This document shows positions 18,283 through 26,792 of a stretch of DNA of 64,000 bases, piece by piece. Under the pieces are notes generated by a model. It was not told the origin of the DNA. It made no database searches and saw only the letters and a list, made by a program, of their open reading frames with translations. This DNA is from JAKOVR01 sp031415655 (lineage in GTDB: Bacteria > Actinomycetota > Acidimicrobiia > Acidimicrobiales > Acidimicrobilacustridaceae). The stretch's first letter is position 1, and each line of letters starts with the position of its first letter. The stretch is from contig JANOSD010000084.1 of NCBI GenBank assembly GCA_031415655.1, positions 1 through 64,000 on the forward strand. The letters run 5' to 3'. Made by a program: the position numbers and the translations under genes.

Positions 18283-18790
18283 TTGGGAATTGTCGACATG
18301 ATTTGCGAGCGCCTCGCGGACTGGTGCCGAGGTGCTTCGTTGACCGCGACCGAGAACCGGGCGACCAGCCGCTCGTCCGGCCCGGGCTCGATGCCCAACA
18401 CCCCGGCCGGACACCTCCGCGGCGTCGCGCGCCTGCCAAACCGGCAGCGGGTCGTGTGCGGCTCCGTGGTGATCCGCAAGGACGCCCGCCGTGACTGGCT
18501 CGACTTCTATCTACAGCTCGGCGCTCTCGCGCGCCGACCAGCGGGTCGGGGCCTTCCCGCTCGGATCCACGATGCCATCGGCCATGACCGTTCCACCCGC
18601 GACTCGTGGCGTGGCGTCCTCCGATCGACGACTGGCTCATCGAGATGGTCTTCTCCGTCGTTGCCACGACTCGCTTCCGCCTCGCGCTGATCGGGTTCGA
18701 GTACGTCAGGCAACCTCCGCCGACGAGCGTCACGACACCTACCTGGTACCGACCGAAGGCCAACCGACTGCGCACCACACAACGATCTGA
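18283..18790 (+). pseudogene. Degenerate gene fragments of unknown family
   Basis: Coding-like pieces are spread over three frames: RQRVVCGSVVIRKDARRDWL then DFYLQLGALARRPAGRGLP; RADQRVGAFPLGSTM; and PPIDDWLIEMVFSVVATTRF then RLALIGFEYVRQP. They read as successive parts of one protein interrupted by frameshifts. The family is not recognised. It lies just inside att3 and looks like decayed cargo. The stretch from 18790 to 18977 shows nothing. Confidence 0.4.
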
Positions 18791-18977
18791 CCGGTCGGGT
18801 GGGGGACGTCTCCCAGTGCCAGGCACCGTGACCGCTCGACGCCGCGGTAGTGCGACTCAGCTGGCGGTGAGGGCGACGGTGACGGTCAGGTCGAGCGCCG
18901 CGGCGACGTTCTGGTTGCAGGCCAAGGACGCGGAGGTGGTCGCGGCGCTCGCCCTACCCGCTCGCGGTGGGTGCGGA

Positions 18978-19021
18978 GTTGCCCGAGCGTTCGCGTGACA
19001 AAGGGCGGGTCTTCGGGCAAC
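18978..19021 (-). terminator. Inverted repeat after the PhyH gene, possible cluster terminator
   Basis: GTTGCCCGA (18978-18986) and TCGGGCAAC (19013-19021) can form a 9-bp stem directly downstream of the last gene of the minus-strand cluster. No T-run follows, so it is only a candidate. Confidence 0.35.
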
Positions 19022-19029
19022 CGTACCGA

Positions 19030-20061
19030 TCAATGTCTCCGGGTGTTTGGAGCGGTGGTTGGCGCCCGCACCGCAAACCGGGCGCGGGCGCCCAACGCGG
19101 CGAGATCGGCATGAGGATCGAGGACGATCTCGTCGGGTCGCACGCATGCGGCTGTGCCGTACGTCGCGGTGAGCACGACGCGCCGTCTCGTGGTCGTGAG
19201 GCCGCCCCGATGTAGCCCGGCGGTGTCCGCAAGGATCAGATCTCCTGGCGCGCCCGCTATAACCCGGAGCAGCTGAGGATCGACGTGACGTTCCACGGCG
19301 CCAGCCTCGCACACCCGCCCGCCGAGAGGTCGCGCAGGCTCGACACCGGCGAGGCGCCCCCCTGGGTGCGAGCCGATCACGTAGGAGAACGCGCCCGATG
19401 CTTCGTCGGTCTCGCCCAAGTAGACGAACAGCTTGACGAGGCGCCGGTCCTCGTAGTCTCGATGCCAAAGTTGGGAGTAGATCGCCTCGCAGTCGGGCGC
19501 GGACGGCAGGTTGCACCAGAGATCGAATGACTTCAACCGGGGCCAGACGCCGAGATATTCGGAGACGATGGCGAGGACGTGCTCGTCGAGGACGACCTTT
19601 GCGAGCGGGTCATTGAGCCGGAGGATCGCCGGTGCTCGCACGGTCCGGACCTGAAAGGGCTTGCTTCCTTCTGCTCGTCCGCGCTCGATCTGACTCGCCG
19701 CCGGTTCGCAGGCCATCAGACGCTCGGCCTCTGTCCAGACGTCGGGGTCGTCCACGTGAGCGCGGCACACGACGACGCCGTTGTCGGCCAGCGTCCGGGC
19801 CGCCGCGACCTGGTCAGCGGTGAGATCGACCGCCGTGCGCAGATGCCGCCAGCGGCCCCAGGCGTTCGGCCACCACAGCCACACCGGCCCCCAGAAGCGG
19901 ACGCGGTAGACGATCTCAGCCGCCCGACGGACCCCCGGGACCGGGGAGGCGACGAACCACGCGAGGAAGGGTCGAAACGTCAAGGTTCCGACTCGCCGGC
20001 CCCGCAGACGATAGGGCACACGCGGTTGTCGGGACGGAGCCATCATGATCGTCGACGTCAA
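19030..20061 (-). CDS. Phytanoyl-CoA dioxygenase (PhyH)-family Fe(II)/2-oxoglutarate oxygenase
   Basis: This 343-residue protein is a likely non-heme iron oxygenase tailoring the cluster product. The metal triad is visible as H200-x-D202 in QLWHRDYED and H284 in GLHRGG; an arginine-rich stretch about ten residues later could bind 2-oxoglutarate. It is the last gene of the minus-strand operon; the TTG at 20061 overlaps the previous stop (TTGA). An ATG at 20046 is an alternative. The family hydroxylates or cyclises small molecules; the orthoester-forming HygX of hygromycin B is a relative by fold. The exact substrate is unknown. Confidence 0.85.
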   Translation of the reverse strand: MTSTIMMAPSRQPRVPYRLRGRRVGTLTFRPFLAWFVASPVPGVRRAAEIVYRVRFWGPVWLWWPNAWGRWRHLRTAVDLTADQVAAARTLADNGVVVCRAHVDDPDVWTEAERLMACEPAASQIERGRAEGSKPFQVRTVRAPAILRLNDPLAKVVLDEHVLAIVSEYLGVWPRLKSFDLWCNLPSAPDCEAIYSQLWHRDYEDRRLVKLFVYLGETDEASGAFSYVIGSHPGGRLAGVEPARPLGGRVCEAGAVERHVDPQLLRVIAGAPGDLILADTAGLHRGGLTTTRRRVVLTATYGTAACVRPDEIVLDPHADLAALGARARFAVRAPTTAPNTRRH

Positions 20062-21341
20062 CCGCGGGCGACGGTCTGATCAACACCGAGATGGATGACG
20101 CGAGGGTCGGCGGCAGCGGACAGCTCGCACCACGGATCGACGATCGCCCGAACGCCGGGCGCCGAGCGGATGACGTTGAGCACATCGGTGCGGCGGCCGA
20201 GCCCCTCCTGCACCAGGACCACGCACGAGGCCGAGTCGAGCGACGCCTGGAGGCCGACCATACCGAGCTCCCGCCCGGCCGCCTTGCCCGAGAGGACCGG
20301 ATCCCAGATCTGCGCGGAGATTCCCTCCGCGTGGAGCCGTTCGGACAGGTCGATTGCGGGCGACCGGCGCAACTCGTCCGACCCCTGCTTGTAGGAGGCG
20401 CCCAGCACGCTTACCGCAGGATGCTGACGGTCGGTCGCGCCGGCCACGAGCGCTGCGAGTCGATCGAGACGAGTCCGGTTCAGGCGGTGGACGGTCTCGG
20501 TCATGGTGGTGGGCACACCGCGGTCCGCTCCGATTGCCTCGAGGTAGCGAAGGTCCCGGGCGAGCGTCCCGCCCGAGAATCCCCAGCCCGGCCGAAGCGG
20601 CGCGCGATCGCCGATGCGCCTGTCCCGTCGGATGATGTCGACGACGGCATAGCCGTTCGCTCCGACCCGCTCGGCGATGTCGCCGATCTCGTTGCCGACC
20701 ACGATCGAGGTCGCGAGCATCAGGTTCAGTGCATGCTTCGCGAGCTCTGCCGTCTCCCACGGCACCGTGATGAGCTCGGTCGACATGTTCGCCAGGATCG
20801 TGTGCACGGGTGTTGAAGTCCCCCCGTCCGATGTCCCCAGCACGATCAGGTCCGGGTCGAGGAAACTCTCGATGGATCGGCCGACCTGCAGGTTCTCCAT
20901 GAAGTACACGACGTGCCGCTCGGGTGGCAGGGTCTCGCGCATCTGACGGCAGGAACCGACCGGAACCTGGCTGTGGACGCAGATGTACCCGCCCGGACGC
21001 AGCATCGCCGCGGCTTCACCCACGGCTGACCAGACGACTTCAGGAGCCGCTCGGTCCTGATCGTCGATCGGCACGTCGTAGCCGATCCAAGCGACGCCGA
21101 TGTCGTCCGACGTCAACTCGTCGCTGTGATCGAAGGAGATCATGCCGCGCTCCACGCCGGCGACGATGAGCTCGTCGAGGCCGGGTTCGACGATCGGGAC
21201 GACGCCCCGCCGCAGAGCGTCGATGAGCTGTGGATCACGGTGGTCGGTGAGGTGGGTCCGAACGCCGAGGTGCGCGAGGCACGCGGCCACGGTCAAGCCG
21301 AGATGCGTGGCGCCGTGCACGACGACGGCAGGTGGGTTCAC
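20058..21341 (-). CDS. UDP-glucose/GDP-mannose dehydrogenase-like protein lacking the catalytic Cys
   Basis: This 427-residue protein follows the UDP-glucose dehydrogenase plan: N-terminal Rossmann domain, central helical domain (ETAELAKHALNLMLATSIVV, with the usual Lys202 and Asn206) and C-terminal domain (VSVLGASYKQGSDELRRSPA). Two hallmarks are altered. The nucleotide loop reads HGATHLGL instead of GxGxxG, and the FGGSCFPKD box reads FSGGTLARD (255-263), placing Thr259 where the nucleophilic Cys should be. A normal four-electron oxidation to a uronic acid is therefore unlikely; a two-electron oxidation or another role is possible. The GTG at 21341 overlaps the upstream stop (GTGA). Confidence 0.85.
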   Translation of the reverse strand: MNPPAVVVHGATHLGLTVAACLAHLGVRTHLTDHRDPQLIDALRRGVVPIVEPGLDELIVAGVERGMISFDHSDELTSDDIGVAWIGYDVPIDDQDRAAPEVVWSAVGEAAAMLRPGGYICVHSQVPVGSCRQMRETLPPERHVVYFMENLQVGRSIESFLDPDLIVLGTSDGGTSTPVHTILANMSTELITVPWETAELAKHALNLMLATSIVVGNEIGDIAERVGANGYAVVDIIRRDRRIGDRAPLRPGWGFSGGTLARDLRYLEAIGADRGVPTTMTETVHRLNRTRLDRLAALVAGATDRQHPAVSVLGASYKQGSDELRRSPAIDLSERLHAEGISAQIWDPVLSGKAAGRELGMVGLQASLDSASCVVLVQEGLGRRTDVLNVIRSAPGVRAIVDPWCELSAAADPRVIHLGVDQTVARG

Positions 21342-22339
21342 CCCGGCTCCTCGACGAGCCAGGCAACCATGCGCCGAGCGCCCTCGCGCGCGGCATCGTG
21401 GGATGATCGACGGGCCTGCCAGCCGAGCGACGCGGCCAGGGAGACGTCCAGCAGGACATGTGGTTGATCTCCGGGCCAGGCCGTCGCGCTTCCTTCGATC
21501 TGCAACTCGGGGGGCTCGAGCTCCATCGCCTCCGCCACCCACCCCGCGATCTCGAGGATGCCGGTGGATCCGCTGGCGCCGAGGTTGATGATCCTGCACG
21601 GCTGGCTGTCGCTGAGCGGGTCGTTGTGGTTTAACCGGAGCATGCCCTCGATGCACTCCTCGACGAGGAGGTAGCTCTTGTGTTGCGAGCCATCTCCGAG
21701 GACCTCGAGACGCGTGGGGTCGGCACGCAGCTTGGCCACGAAGTCTCGGATCGCGCCGCGCGGCATCCGCGACCCGAGGATGTTCCCGAACCGGAACACG
21801 ATGGAGCGAAGGTCGAACAGCTCGCAGTAGGCCGCGATGAACGCCTCGGCCGAGAGCTTGCCTGCGCCGTAGAGGGACTGCGGCTGCAGGGGGCCGGACG
21901 ACTCGGACACCAACGAGCTGCTCAGGCAGCCGTACACCGCTCCCGTCGATGCGAACAACAGGCGTCCGATGTCGTTGGCGCGCATGGCCTCGCACAGGTT
22001 GCGAGTGCCCAGGACATGCGTGTCGATGTCGATCATGGTGTTCGTGAGACCGATCCTCATGTCGGCGTTGGCCGCGAGGTGGATGACGAGGCCGACGCCG
22101 GCGAGCGCCGATTCGAGGTGGACCGGATGCGCGAGGTCCTCGACGAGCAGCTCGATCCGGTCGCGGTCGGCCATCGATTCACGCTCCTTCGAACCGGCTG
22201 TGGAGAGATCGTCGATCACCACCACCTCGCGTCCCGAGGCCCACAGCTCGTCGACGAAGTGCGACCCGATGAAGCCGCACCCGCCTGTGACCGCGACTCG
22301 CATCGGGACATCATCGGGCACGATCTGTTGCGTGTTCAT
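21338..22339 (-). CDS. NAD-dependent nucleotide-sugar epimerase/dehydratase
   Basis: This 333-residue extended SDR begins with the NAD-binding motif VTGGCGFIGSHFVDEL at about residue 17. It carries the YGAGK (YxxxK) catalytic pair with the preceding FASTGAVYG segment. It most resembles UDP-glucose 4-epimerase/dTDP-glucose-dehydratase-type enzymes acting on nucleotide sugars, perhaps the GDP-heptose supplied by the divergent operon. It overlaps the kinase stop by 4 bp; a start at MRVAVTGG (about 12 codons in) would better fit the family but lose that coupling. The stop overlaps the next gene (GTGA). Confidence 0.88.
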   Translation of the reverse strand: MNTQQIVPDDVPMRVAVTGGCGFIGSHFVDELWASGREVVVIDDLSTAGSKERESMADRDRIELLVEDLAHPVHLESALAGVGLVIHLAANADMRIGLTNTMIDIDTHVLGTRNLCEAMRANDIGRLLFASTGAVYGCLSSSLVSESSGPLQPQSLYGAGKLSAEAFIAAYCELFDLRSIVFRFGNILGSRMPRGAIRDFVAKLRADPTRLEVLGDGSQHKSYLLVEECIEGMLRLNHNDPLSDSQPCRIINLGASGSTGILEIAGWVAEAMELEPPELQIEGSATAWPGDQPHVLLDVSLAASLGWQARRSSHDAAREGARRMVAWLVEEPG

Positions 22340-22968
22340 TTGACCGCCAATTCGAAGTCGAGAGGTTGGACCGTCGCCATGACGGCGTCGACGAGCTCGT
22401 TCACGGTCCGCTCCGCCTCGAGACGTTGCAGCGGCCAGCTCCGCTCCGCGATGGCGAAGCCCTCCACCATCGCCACCAGGGCGGCGTCGTGCTCCACGTC
22501 GTTGCGGGGACTGTCCGACCGCCGTTCGAGACGGCCGGCGGCCACGGTCGGAGCGATGTCGAGCAGGAAGCTGGTGGCCGGGGGGAACGACGAGACCAGA
22601 TCGCGGATCGGCTCGACCCGGGCGCGATGGCGATGCGCCTGCGCGATCAGATCCGGCGCGTAGCGGTCGAGGCAGATCACCGCGGCGGGCGGGTCCCCGT
22701 GCAGCGTCTCGTGGATCCAGACCAACCAGTCGGCGGCGAGCGTCGAGAGGTAGAAGTCGGGATCGAGCTCGGTGTCGTAGGCGTAGCGATTGCCGAAGCG
22801 CTGCTCGCAGTAGGCCCGGACGGCGCCGATCCCGTGGTAGTCGGGCCGGGTCGAGACGGCGTCGACGCCCGCCGAGCGAAGCGCGTCGGCGACCGCTTCG
22901 CTCAAGGTCGTCTTGCCGGACCCGTCGAGCCCGGAGAACGAGAGGAGGCGGGGCGCTGGTCCGCTCAC
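22336..22968 (-). CDS. Thymidylate-kinase-like P-loop kinase
   Basis: This 210-residue protein has a Walker A motif FSGLDGSGKTTLSEAV near the N-terminus, a VICLDRYAPDLIAQ segment where thymidylate kinases have the DRY/DRF motif, and a lid-like ERRSDSPRND region. It belongs to the thymidylate-kinase-like NTPase superfamily. A second, unlike member is encoded at 35850-36455. It may phosphorylate a sugar or nucleoside intermediate rather than dTMP, inferred from the operon. ATGA overlaps at both ends show tight coupling. Confidence 0.82.
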   Translation of the reverse strand: MSGPAPRLLSFSGLDGSGKTTLSEAVADALRSAGVDAVSTRPDYHGIGAVRAYCEQRFGNRYAYDTELDPDFYLSTLAADWLVWIHETLHGDPPAAVICLDRYAPDLIAQAHRHRARVEPIRDLVSSFPPATSFLLDIAPTVAAGRLERRSDSPRNDVEHDAALVAMVEGFAIAERSWPLQRLEAERTVNELVDAVMATVQPLDFELAVK

Positions 22969-24266
22969 GATGCCGCTGCGGTACGTCGGAGGTCGGGCAG
23001 CCCGGCGAGAACCTTGTCGACCGCGGACGCCGTCTGCTCCATCAGCGCGACCGACGGAACGGACGGCACCTGGAAGAGCAGCAGGTGCGCCTGAAGCGCT
23101 TCGGTGTTCGGCAAGCGGCCGCGCTCACCTCCGGGAACCGGGTGATCGCCGGCGGTCATCCAGAACTGGTCGACGACATCGCGACGAGACAGGAGCGGGG
23201 TCAAGGACCAGTCCGGGTAGTCGTCGCGCAGTGACACACCCTCGGCCCGGCACGCGTCGATGAACGTCGCGTGGTCCACGCCGTCGAGGCCATCGAGGAG
23301 GGCCGGCACGGCGTACCAGCCGCGCTGATCGGCGGGACCCGGTTCGAGCCAGGTCAGGTGTTCATCGGCACGGGCGGAGAGGCTGTTGCGCAGCACCGCG
23401 TAGTTGGCGGCCCGGATGCTGTTCATCGGTTCGAGCTTGGGGATCTGTTGGGCCGCGATCGCGGCGGAGAGCACCGGGATCCGGTACTTGTAGGACGGCG
23501 ACGCGTCGATGACCGGCGTCAGTCGCGCCACGAGATCCGGGTCCACCTCCACGTCGGTCCGCAGCAGCTCCTGGCGGAGCCGGGGCCCGTTGTGGCCCAG
23601 GACCATCGACGCGCAATAGACGTCGTGTCGGTCGGTGAGCAGGAACCCACCCTCCCCGGCGACGATGGGCTTGGTGTTCTGGAGGCTGAAGCACCCGACG
23701 TCGCCGAGCGTCCCCACACTTCGTCCGCCGATCGTGGCACCGTGTGCGTGCGAGCAGTCCTCCACCACCGGAAGCCCCAGCGCGGCGCTCTCGGCCACGA
23801 TGTCGGTCATCGGTGCCGGCATACCCCACATGTGCGTGGCCATCACCGCGGACACGTCGGGTGTGGCCCGACGCGAGATCTCCCGGGGATCCAGGTTGAC
23901 CGACCCCGGGGCGACATCGCAGAACACGGGCGTCGCGCCGGCCTGGTAGATCGCCGTGATGGCGGAGAGCCAGGTGTAGCTCGGGGTCAACACGAGCGTG
24001 CCCGGCCGGACACCTACGGCCCACAACGCCGCGTGGATCGACGCGGTCCCCGATGAGAAGCTCAGGGCGTAGGCGGCGCCGAACGTGGCGGCCAGCGCAT
24101 CCTCCATGTCGGCGACGGGCCCCTCCCGGGACCAGGTCGACAGCGTGCCCTGCTCGAGCACTGCCCGAACCGCCTCGTGCTCCTCCGGCCCGAAGACCGG
24201 ATAGGGCGGCATGACCTCCTGCACCGCCTTCGGTCCACCCACCAGTGCCAGTTCTCCTCTATCCAC
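22965..24266 (-). CDS. DegT/DnrJ/EryC1/StrS aminotransferase
   Basis: This 433-residue PLP enzyme would aminate a keto-sugar or keto-cyclitol. PLP-binding features are SFSSGTASIH (phosphate loop), VVEDCSHAHGA (Asp170 region) and the Schiff-base Lys199 in SLQNTKPIVAGEGG. The CSHAHGA and SLQNTK boxes resemble the AHBA-synthase/scyllo-inosose aminotransferase branch. Upstream, DUF402 ends 48 bp away; downstream, the kinase overlaps by 4 bp. Length and motifs look complete, so it is probably active. The preceding oxidoreductases (Gfo/Idh, SDRs) could supply its keto substrate. Confidence 0.9.
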   Translation of the reverse strand: MDRGELALVGGPKAVQEVMPPYPVFGPEEHEAVRAVLEQGTLSTWSREGPVADMEDALAATFGAAYALSFSSGTASIHAALWAVGVRPGTLVLTPSYTWLSAITAIYQAGATPVFCDVAPGSVNLDPREISRRATPDVSAVMATHMWGMPAPMTDIVAESAALGLPVVEDCSHAHGATIGGRSVGTLGDVGCFSLQNTKPIVAGEGGFLLTDRHDVYCASMVLGHNGPRLRQELLRTDVEVDPDLVARLTPVIDASPSYKYRIPVLSAAIAAQQIPKLEPMNSIRAANYAVLRNSLSARADEHLTWLEPGPADQRGWYAVPALLDGLDGVDHATFIDACRAEGVSLRDDYPDWSLTPLLSRRDVVDQFWMTAGDHPVPGGERGRLPNTEALQAHLLLFQVPSVPSVALMEQTASAVDKVLAGLPDLRRTAAAS

Positions 24267-24314
24267 GTTCGTCCCTTCGCTTGCAGGGATGGTGCGCGAC
24301 GAGGTCGCGCACCA

Positions 24315-24935
24315 TCATCGATCCCATCCCGATGGCAGCGCCGACGGCGCGACCCATCCGGCCGGCGGTTCCCAGTCCGCCCACCGGCGATCCCACCAGA
24401 TTCCCGCCGGTTCACGAAGCCGTCGCACGAGCTCGTCGCCGCGTGTGACGACCTGGTCGGCGAAGGCGGCGTCGAATCGGCCGTGGCGAACACAGTGGTC
24501 GATCCGGTCGACGTCCTTCAACGTCGGCGTCCCGTCCGGGGCGACGACGACGTCCACCTCGTGGTCGAGGGTGTCCAGCGTGCCCGGGGTGCGTCGGAAC
24601 GGATCCTGCAGGTTCACGTACCACCCGTCGAACGTCCGCGACGGGCCGCTCCAGAAGTGCCAGATCGCGTACGGCTCACCCGGGGACTGGACCATGAGGC
24701 AGCCGTGGCCCTCCCACCTCGTCTTGGTGAGCTCCCACGGGTGCCGACCGTCCTCGGTCGGCCAGTTGCCGGCGGCGTAGCCGAACGGTGCGTGGGTCGG
24801 CACGAACACCGCCAGGTGATCCGGCACGTCCTCGACGACGATCGCGGCGATGCCCATCCACGGCCGCCCCTTCCACACCTCTCGCCGGACGATCGGTTGA
24901 CCGCTCTCCCAGCGAAGCGTCCGGGCGTCGGTCAC
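24315..24935 (-). CDS. DUF402-family protein (FomD-like)
   Basis: This 206-residue protein has the DUF402 core: FGYAAGNWPTEDGRHPWELT, WHFWSGPSRTFDGWYVNLQD, then LDHEVDVVVAPDGTPTLKDV and a D/E-rich helix. Characterised relatives hydrolyse nucleoside di- or triphosphates, and FomD releases a CMP-linked intermediate in fosfomycin biosynthesis. The conserved Tyr, Asp and Lys around GWYVNLQD and LKDVDRID are present. The GTG at 24935 overlaps the ferritin-like stop (GTGA). Here it may cleave a nucleotide-activated intermediate. The family is clear; the substrate is inferred. Confidence 0.82.
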   Translation of the reverse strand: MTDARTLRWESGQPIVRREVWKGRPWMGIAAIVVEDVPDHLAVFVPTHAPFGYAAGNWPTEDGRHPWELTKTRWEGHGCLMVQSPGEPYAIWHFWSGPSRTFDGWYVNLQDPFRRTPGTLDTLDHEVDVVVAPDGTPTLKDVDRIDHCVRHGRFDAAFADQVVTRGDELVRRLREPAGIWWDRRWADWEPPAGWVAPSALPSGWDR

Positions 24936-25465
24936 AGACCCATGTCCGATCGCAGCTGCGCCGTCACGTCCAGGTCTGCCTGCTCGGCCCGTGCGAGCGC
25001 CTCGGCGACGCCCGGGGCGTCCTCCGCCCGCCGCATCAGCTCGTCGGCGATCCAGTCGACGTGCCACCGTTCGTCCTTCAGGATGGCCCGGAGCGTCTGG
25101 TCGACGACCTTCGGGTTGTCGGCCATGCCGAGGTGCTCCTCGTACGAGGCCACGCCTCGGCGCTCGGACACCAGCGTCAGCGCGAGCAGGTCCTCGACGG
25201 TCCGAGGCATCCCGAACGCCGAACCGAGCTTCTGCTGGTACGGGTCCTCGACGTCCTCGATGTCCCAGCCCAGGTCGTTGAGGGCTCGAGCCCACATCCA
25301 GGCGTGGACCCCCTCGTCGCGAAGGTGCTTCGTGAAGTTGGACCGGAGCTCGCTCGTGTCACAGAGCCGCCCGAGCCGAAGGATCACCCCGGCCCCGCGG
25401 ATCTCTGCGGATCGGTACTGGTTGAGGAGCCGGTGCAGTTGCTCGCCCTCGATGACGGTCATCAC
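24932..25465 (-). CDS. Ferritin-like diiron-type protein
   Basis: This 177-residue all-helical protein has four candidate carboxylate/histidine helices: QYRSAEIRGAGVI, HLRDEGVHAWMWA, LVSERRGVASYEEH and ILKDERWHVDWIADE. The spaced E...ExxH pattern fits a ferritin-like diiron fold, as in small oxygenases, N-oxygenases or storage-like proteins. Its place between an ACP and a DUF402 gene suggests oxidation of a carrier-bound substrate. ATGA overlaps the ACP stop. An alternative start is the second Met. Diiron activity is inferred from spacing only. Confidence 0.72.
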   Translation of the reverse strand: MMTVIEGEQLHRLLNQYRSAEIRGAGVILRLGRLCDTSELRSNFTKHLRDEGVHAWMWARALNDLGWDIEDVEDPYQQKLGSAFGMPRTVEDLLALTLVSERRGVASYEEHLGMADNPKVVDQTLRAILKDERWHVDWIADELMRRAEDAPGVAEALARAEQADLDVTAQLRSDMGL

Positions 25466-25737
25466 GACCCCACATTCGCTTGGTCGGCCGAGCTCGCGCT
25501 CGACGCGGCGACGAGCCGGCTCACGAGGTCGCGAACCGTCACGATGCCCTCGAGCGCCTCCTCGTCGAACTGGATGCCCGTGTCGCGCTCGACCGTGATG
25601 AGCAGCTCGACGGCGTCGAGCGAGTCGACACCCAGGTCATCGCTGACCTTCATGTCCAGCCCGACCGATTCCGGCTCGATGCCCGCGAACGTGGCGAGAA
25701 GTCTTGAGATGAGGCCGATGGCCTCTCCTTCGGTCAT
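25462..25737 (-). CDS. Acyl carrier protein
   Basis: This 91-residue acidic four-helix protein carries DDLGVDSLDAVELLITVE, with Ser39 as the phosphopantetheine attachment site. Length and motif are typical of stand-alone ACPs. No ketosynthase, malonyltransferase or adenylation domain was seen in the window, so how it is loaded is unclear; the acyl-CoA dehydrogenase and thioester-reductase-like SDR next to it suggest that an acyl or aminoacyl chain is processed while bound. It overlaps both neighbours by 4 bp. Confidence 0.93.
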   Translation of the reverse strand: MTEGEAIGLISRLLATFAGIEPESVGLDMKVSDDLGVDSLDAVELLITVERDTGIQFDEEALEGIVTVRDLVSRLVAASSASSADQANVGS

Positions 25738-26792
25738 GAAGCCTCCTGAGTGGCGTTGGACTTGGGACTGGCGGTCCAGCTCGTGGGTGTCGCCGAGGCC
25801 GCTCGCTTGTTGGCATCGGCCCAGAACCACAGGGAACGACGAAGCGTCTCCAGCGGGTCCTCGACGGGCACGGTGACAGCGAACGGGCTGCTCATCGACA
25901 GGTACGGGTGGAAGACCGAGAACAGCTCGACCGCCCGCAGCTGGAGCGGGCTGAGGTGCTGGCGGGCGAACGGGTAGAAGAAGCGCTCCCACCGCTCCGG
26001 TGAGAGCATCGGCGGGCATTCGACGGTGGCCAGACCTTCACCGGCGCGCCACTCGTTGAGGGCGCTCAAAGTGACCTCCATCAACCGCGCCGTCGTCGGT
26101 GCCTCCACACCGCAGCCGATGGTCTCCTGCTCGGTCGTCGTGGGTCGATCACCGATCCTGGTGGCGACGAACCGGGCGATGTCATCGACCGGCACCAGAT
26201 CGACCGGGGCGTCCGCGATCCCCACGAAGGCCGGCACGAGACCTGAGGCGATGCCGCCGAGCACCTGGTAGAAGCCCGAGAACCGCGCCACCGCGCCATC
26301 GGACCGGCGACCGATGACCATGGGGAACCGTACGATCGTGCAGGGGGAGAGGTGGGCCGACACGTGCGCCTCGGCCTGCCCCTTGGCCCACTCGTAGGCG
26401 TTGCGATACTCGTCGACCTCCGTGGCGCCCGGCCGGATGTCCAGGCCGATCGCGTGTGACGTCGACAGGAAGATCAAGTGGGTGTCCGGGCCGACCACCT
26501 CGCCGAGGGCGATGGCGGGAGCGATGTTGCCGTCCCTCGCCTCATCGACGGTCTGCGTCCATCTGGTGCGCGCCGCCGCGTGCACCACGACGTCCCAGGG
26601 GGCCGCGGTCAGCGCCGCGGGAGCGGGGGTTCGACCCATGTCCCACGCGACGATCCCCCGGTCGGGGTCTCCCCCGCTGCTGCAACCCGTGACGGCCAGC
26701 GCGACATCGCGGGTCAAGAGGTCCATGAGCTCGGATCCGACGACACCCGTCGCCCCGGTCACGAGGACCCGTCGTCGACCGTCGCCGCTCAT
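25734..26792 (-). CDS. Thioester-reductase-like extended SDR
   Basis: This 352-residue protein starts with RVLVTGATGVVGSELMDLL, the NAD(P)-binding motif style of carboxylic-acid-reductase and thioester-reductase domains. IFLSTSHAIG and YEWAKGQAE supply a Ser and YxxxK pair. Encoded directly before a free ACP, it could release the ACP-bound acyl group as an aldehyde or alcohol, which the fused aminotransferase upstream could then aminate. That pathway logic is inference. The ATG at 26792 overlaps the preceding stop (ATGA). The C-terminal 100 residues have no clear motif. Confidence 0.78.
   Translation of the reverse strand: MSGDGRRRVLVTGATGVVGSELMDLLTRDVALAVTGCSSGGDPDRGIVAWDMGRTPAPAALTAAPWDVVVHAAARTRWTQTVDEARDGNIAPAIALGEVVGPDTHLIFLSTSHAIGLDIRPGATEVDEYRNAYEWAKGQAEAHVSAHLSPCTIVRFPMVIGRRSDGAVARFSGFYQVLGGIASGLVPAFVGIADAPVDLVPVDDIARFVATRIGDRPTTTEQETIGCGVEAPTTARLMEVTLSALNEWRAGEGLATVECPPMLSPERWERFFYPFARQHLSPLQLRAVELFSVFHPYLSMSSPFAVTVPVEDPLETLRRSLWFWADANKRAASATPTSWTASPKSNATQEAS

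Noticed and set aside
20058..21995. 645-codon frame upstream of the dehydrogenase-like gene
   Set aside because: The part before GTG 21341 is antisense-like and overlaps the epimerase gene; the real protein starts at the GTGA overlap.
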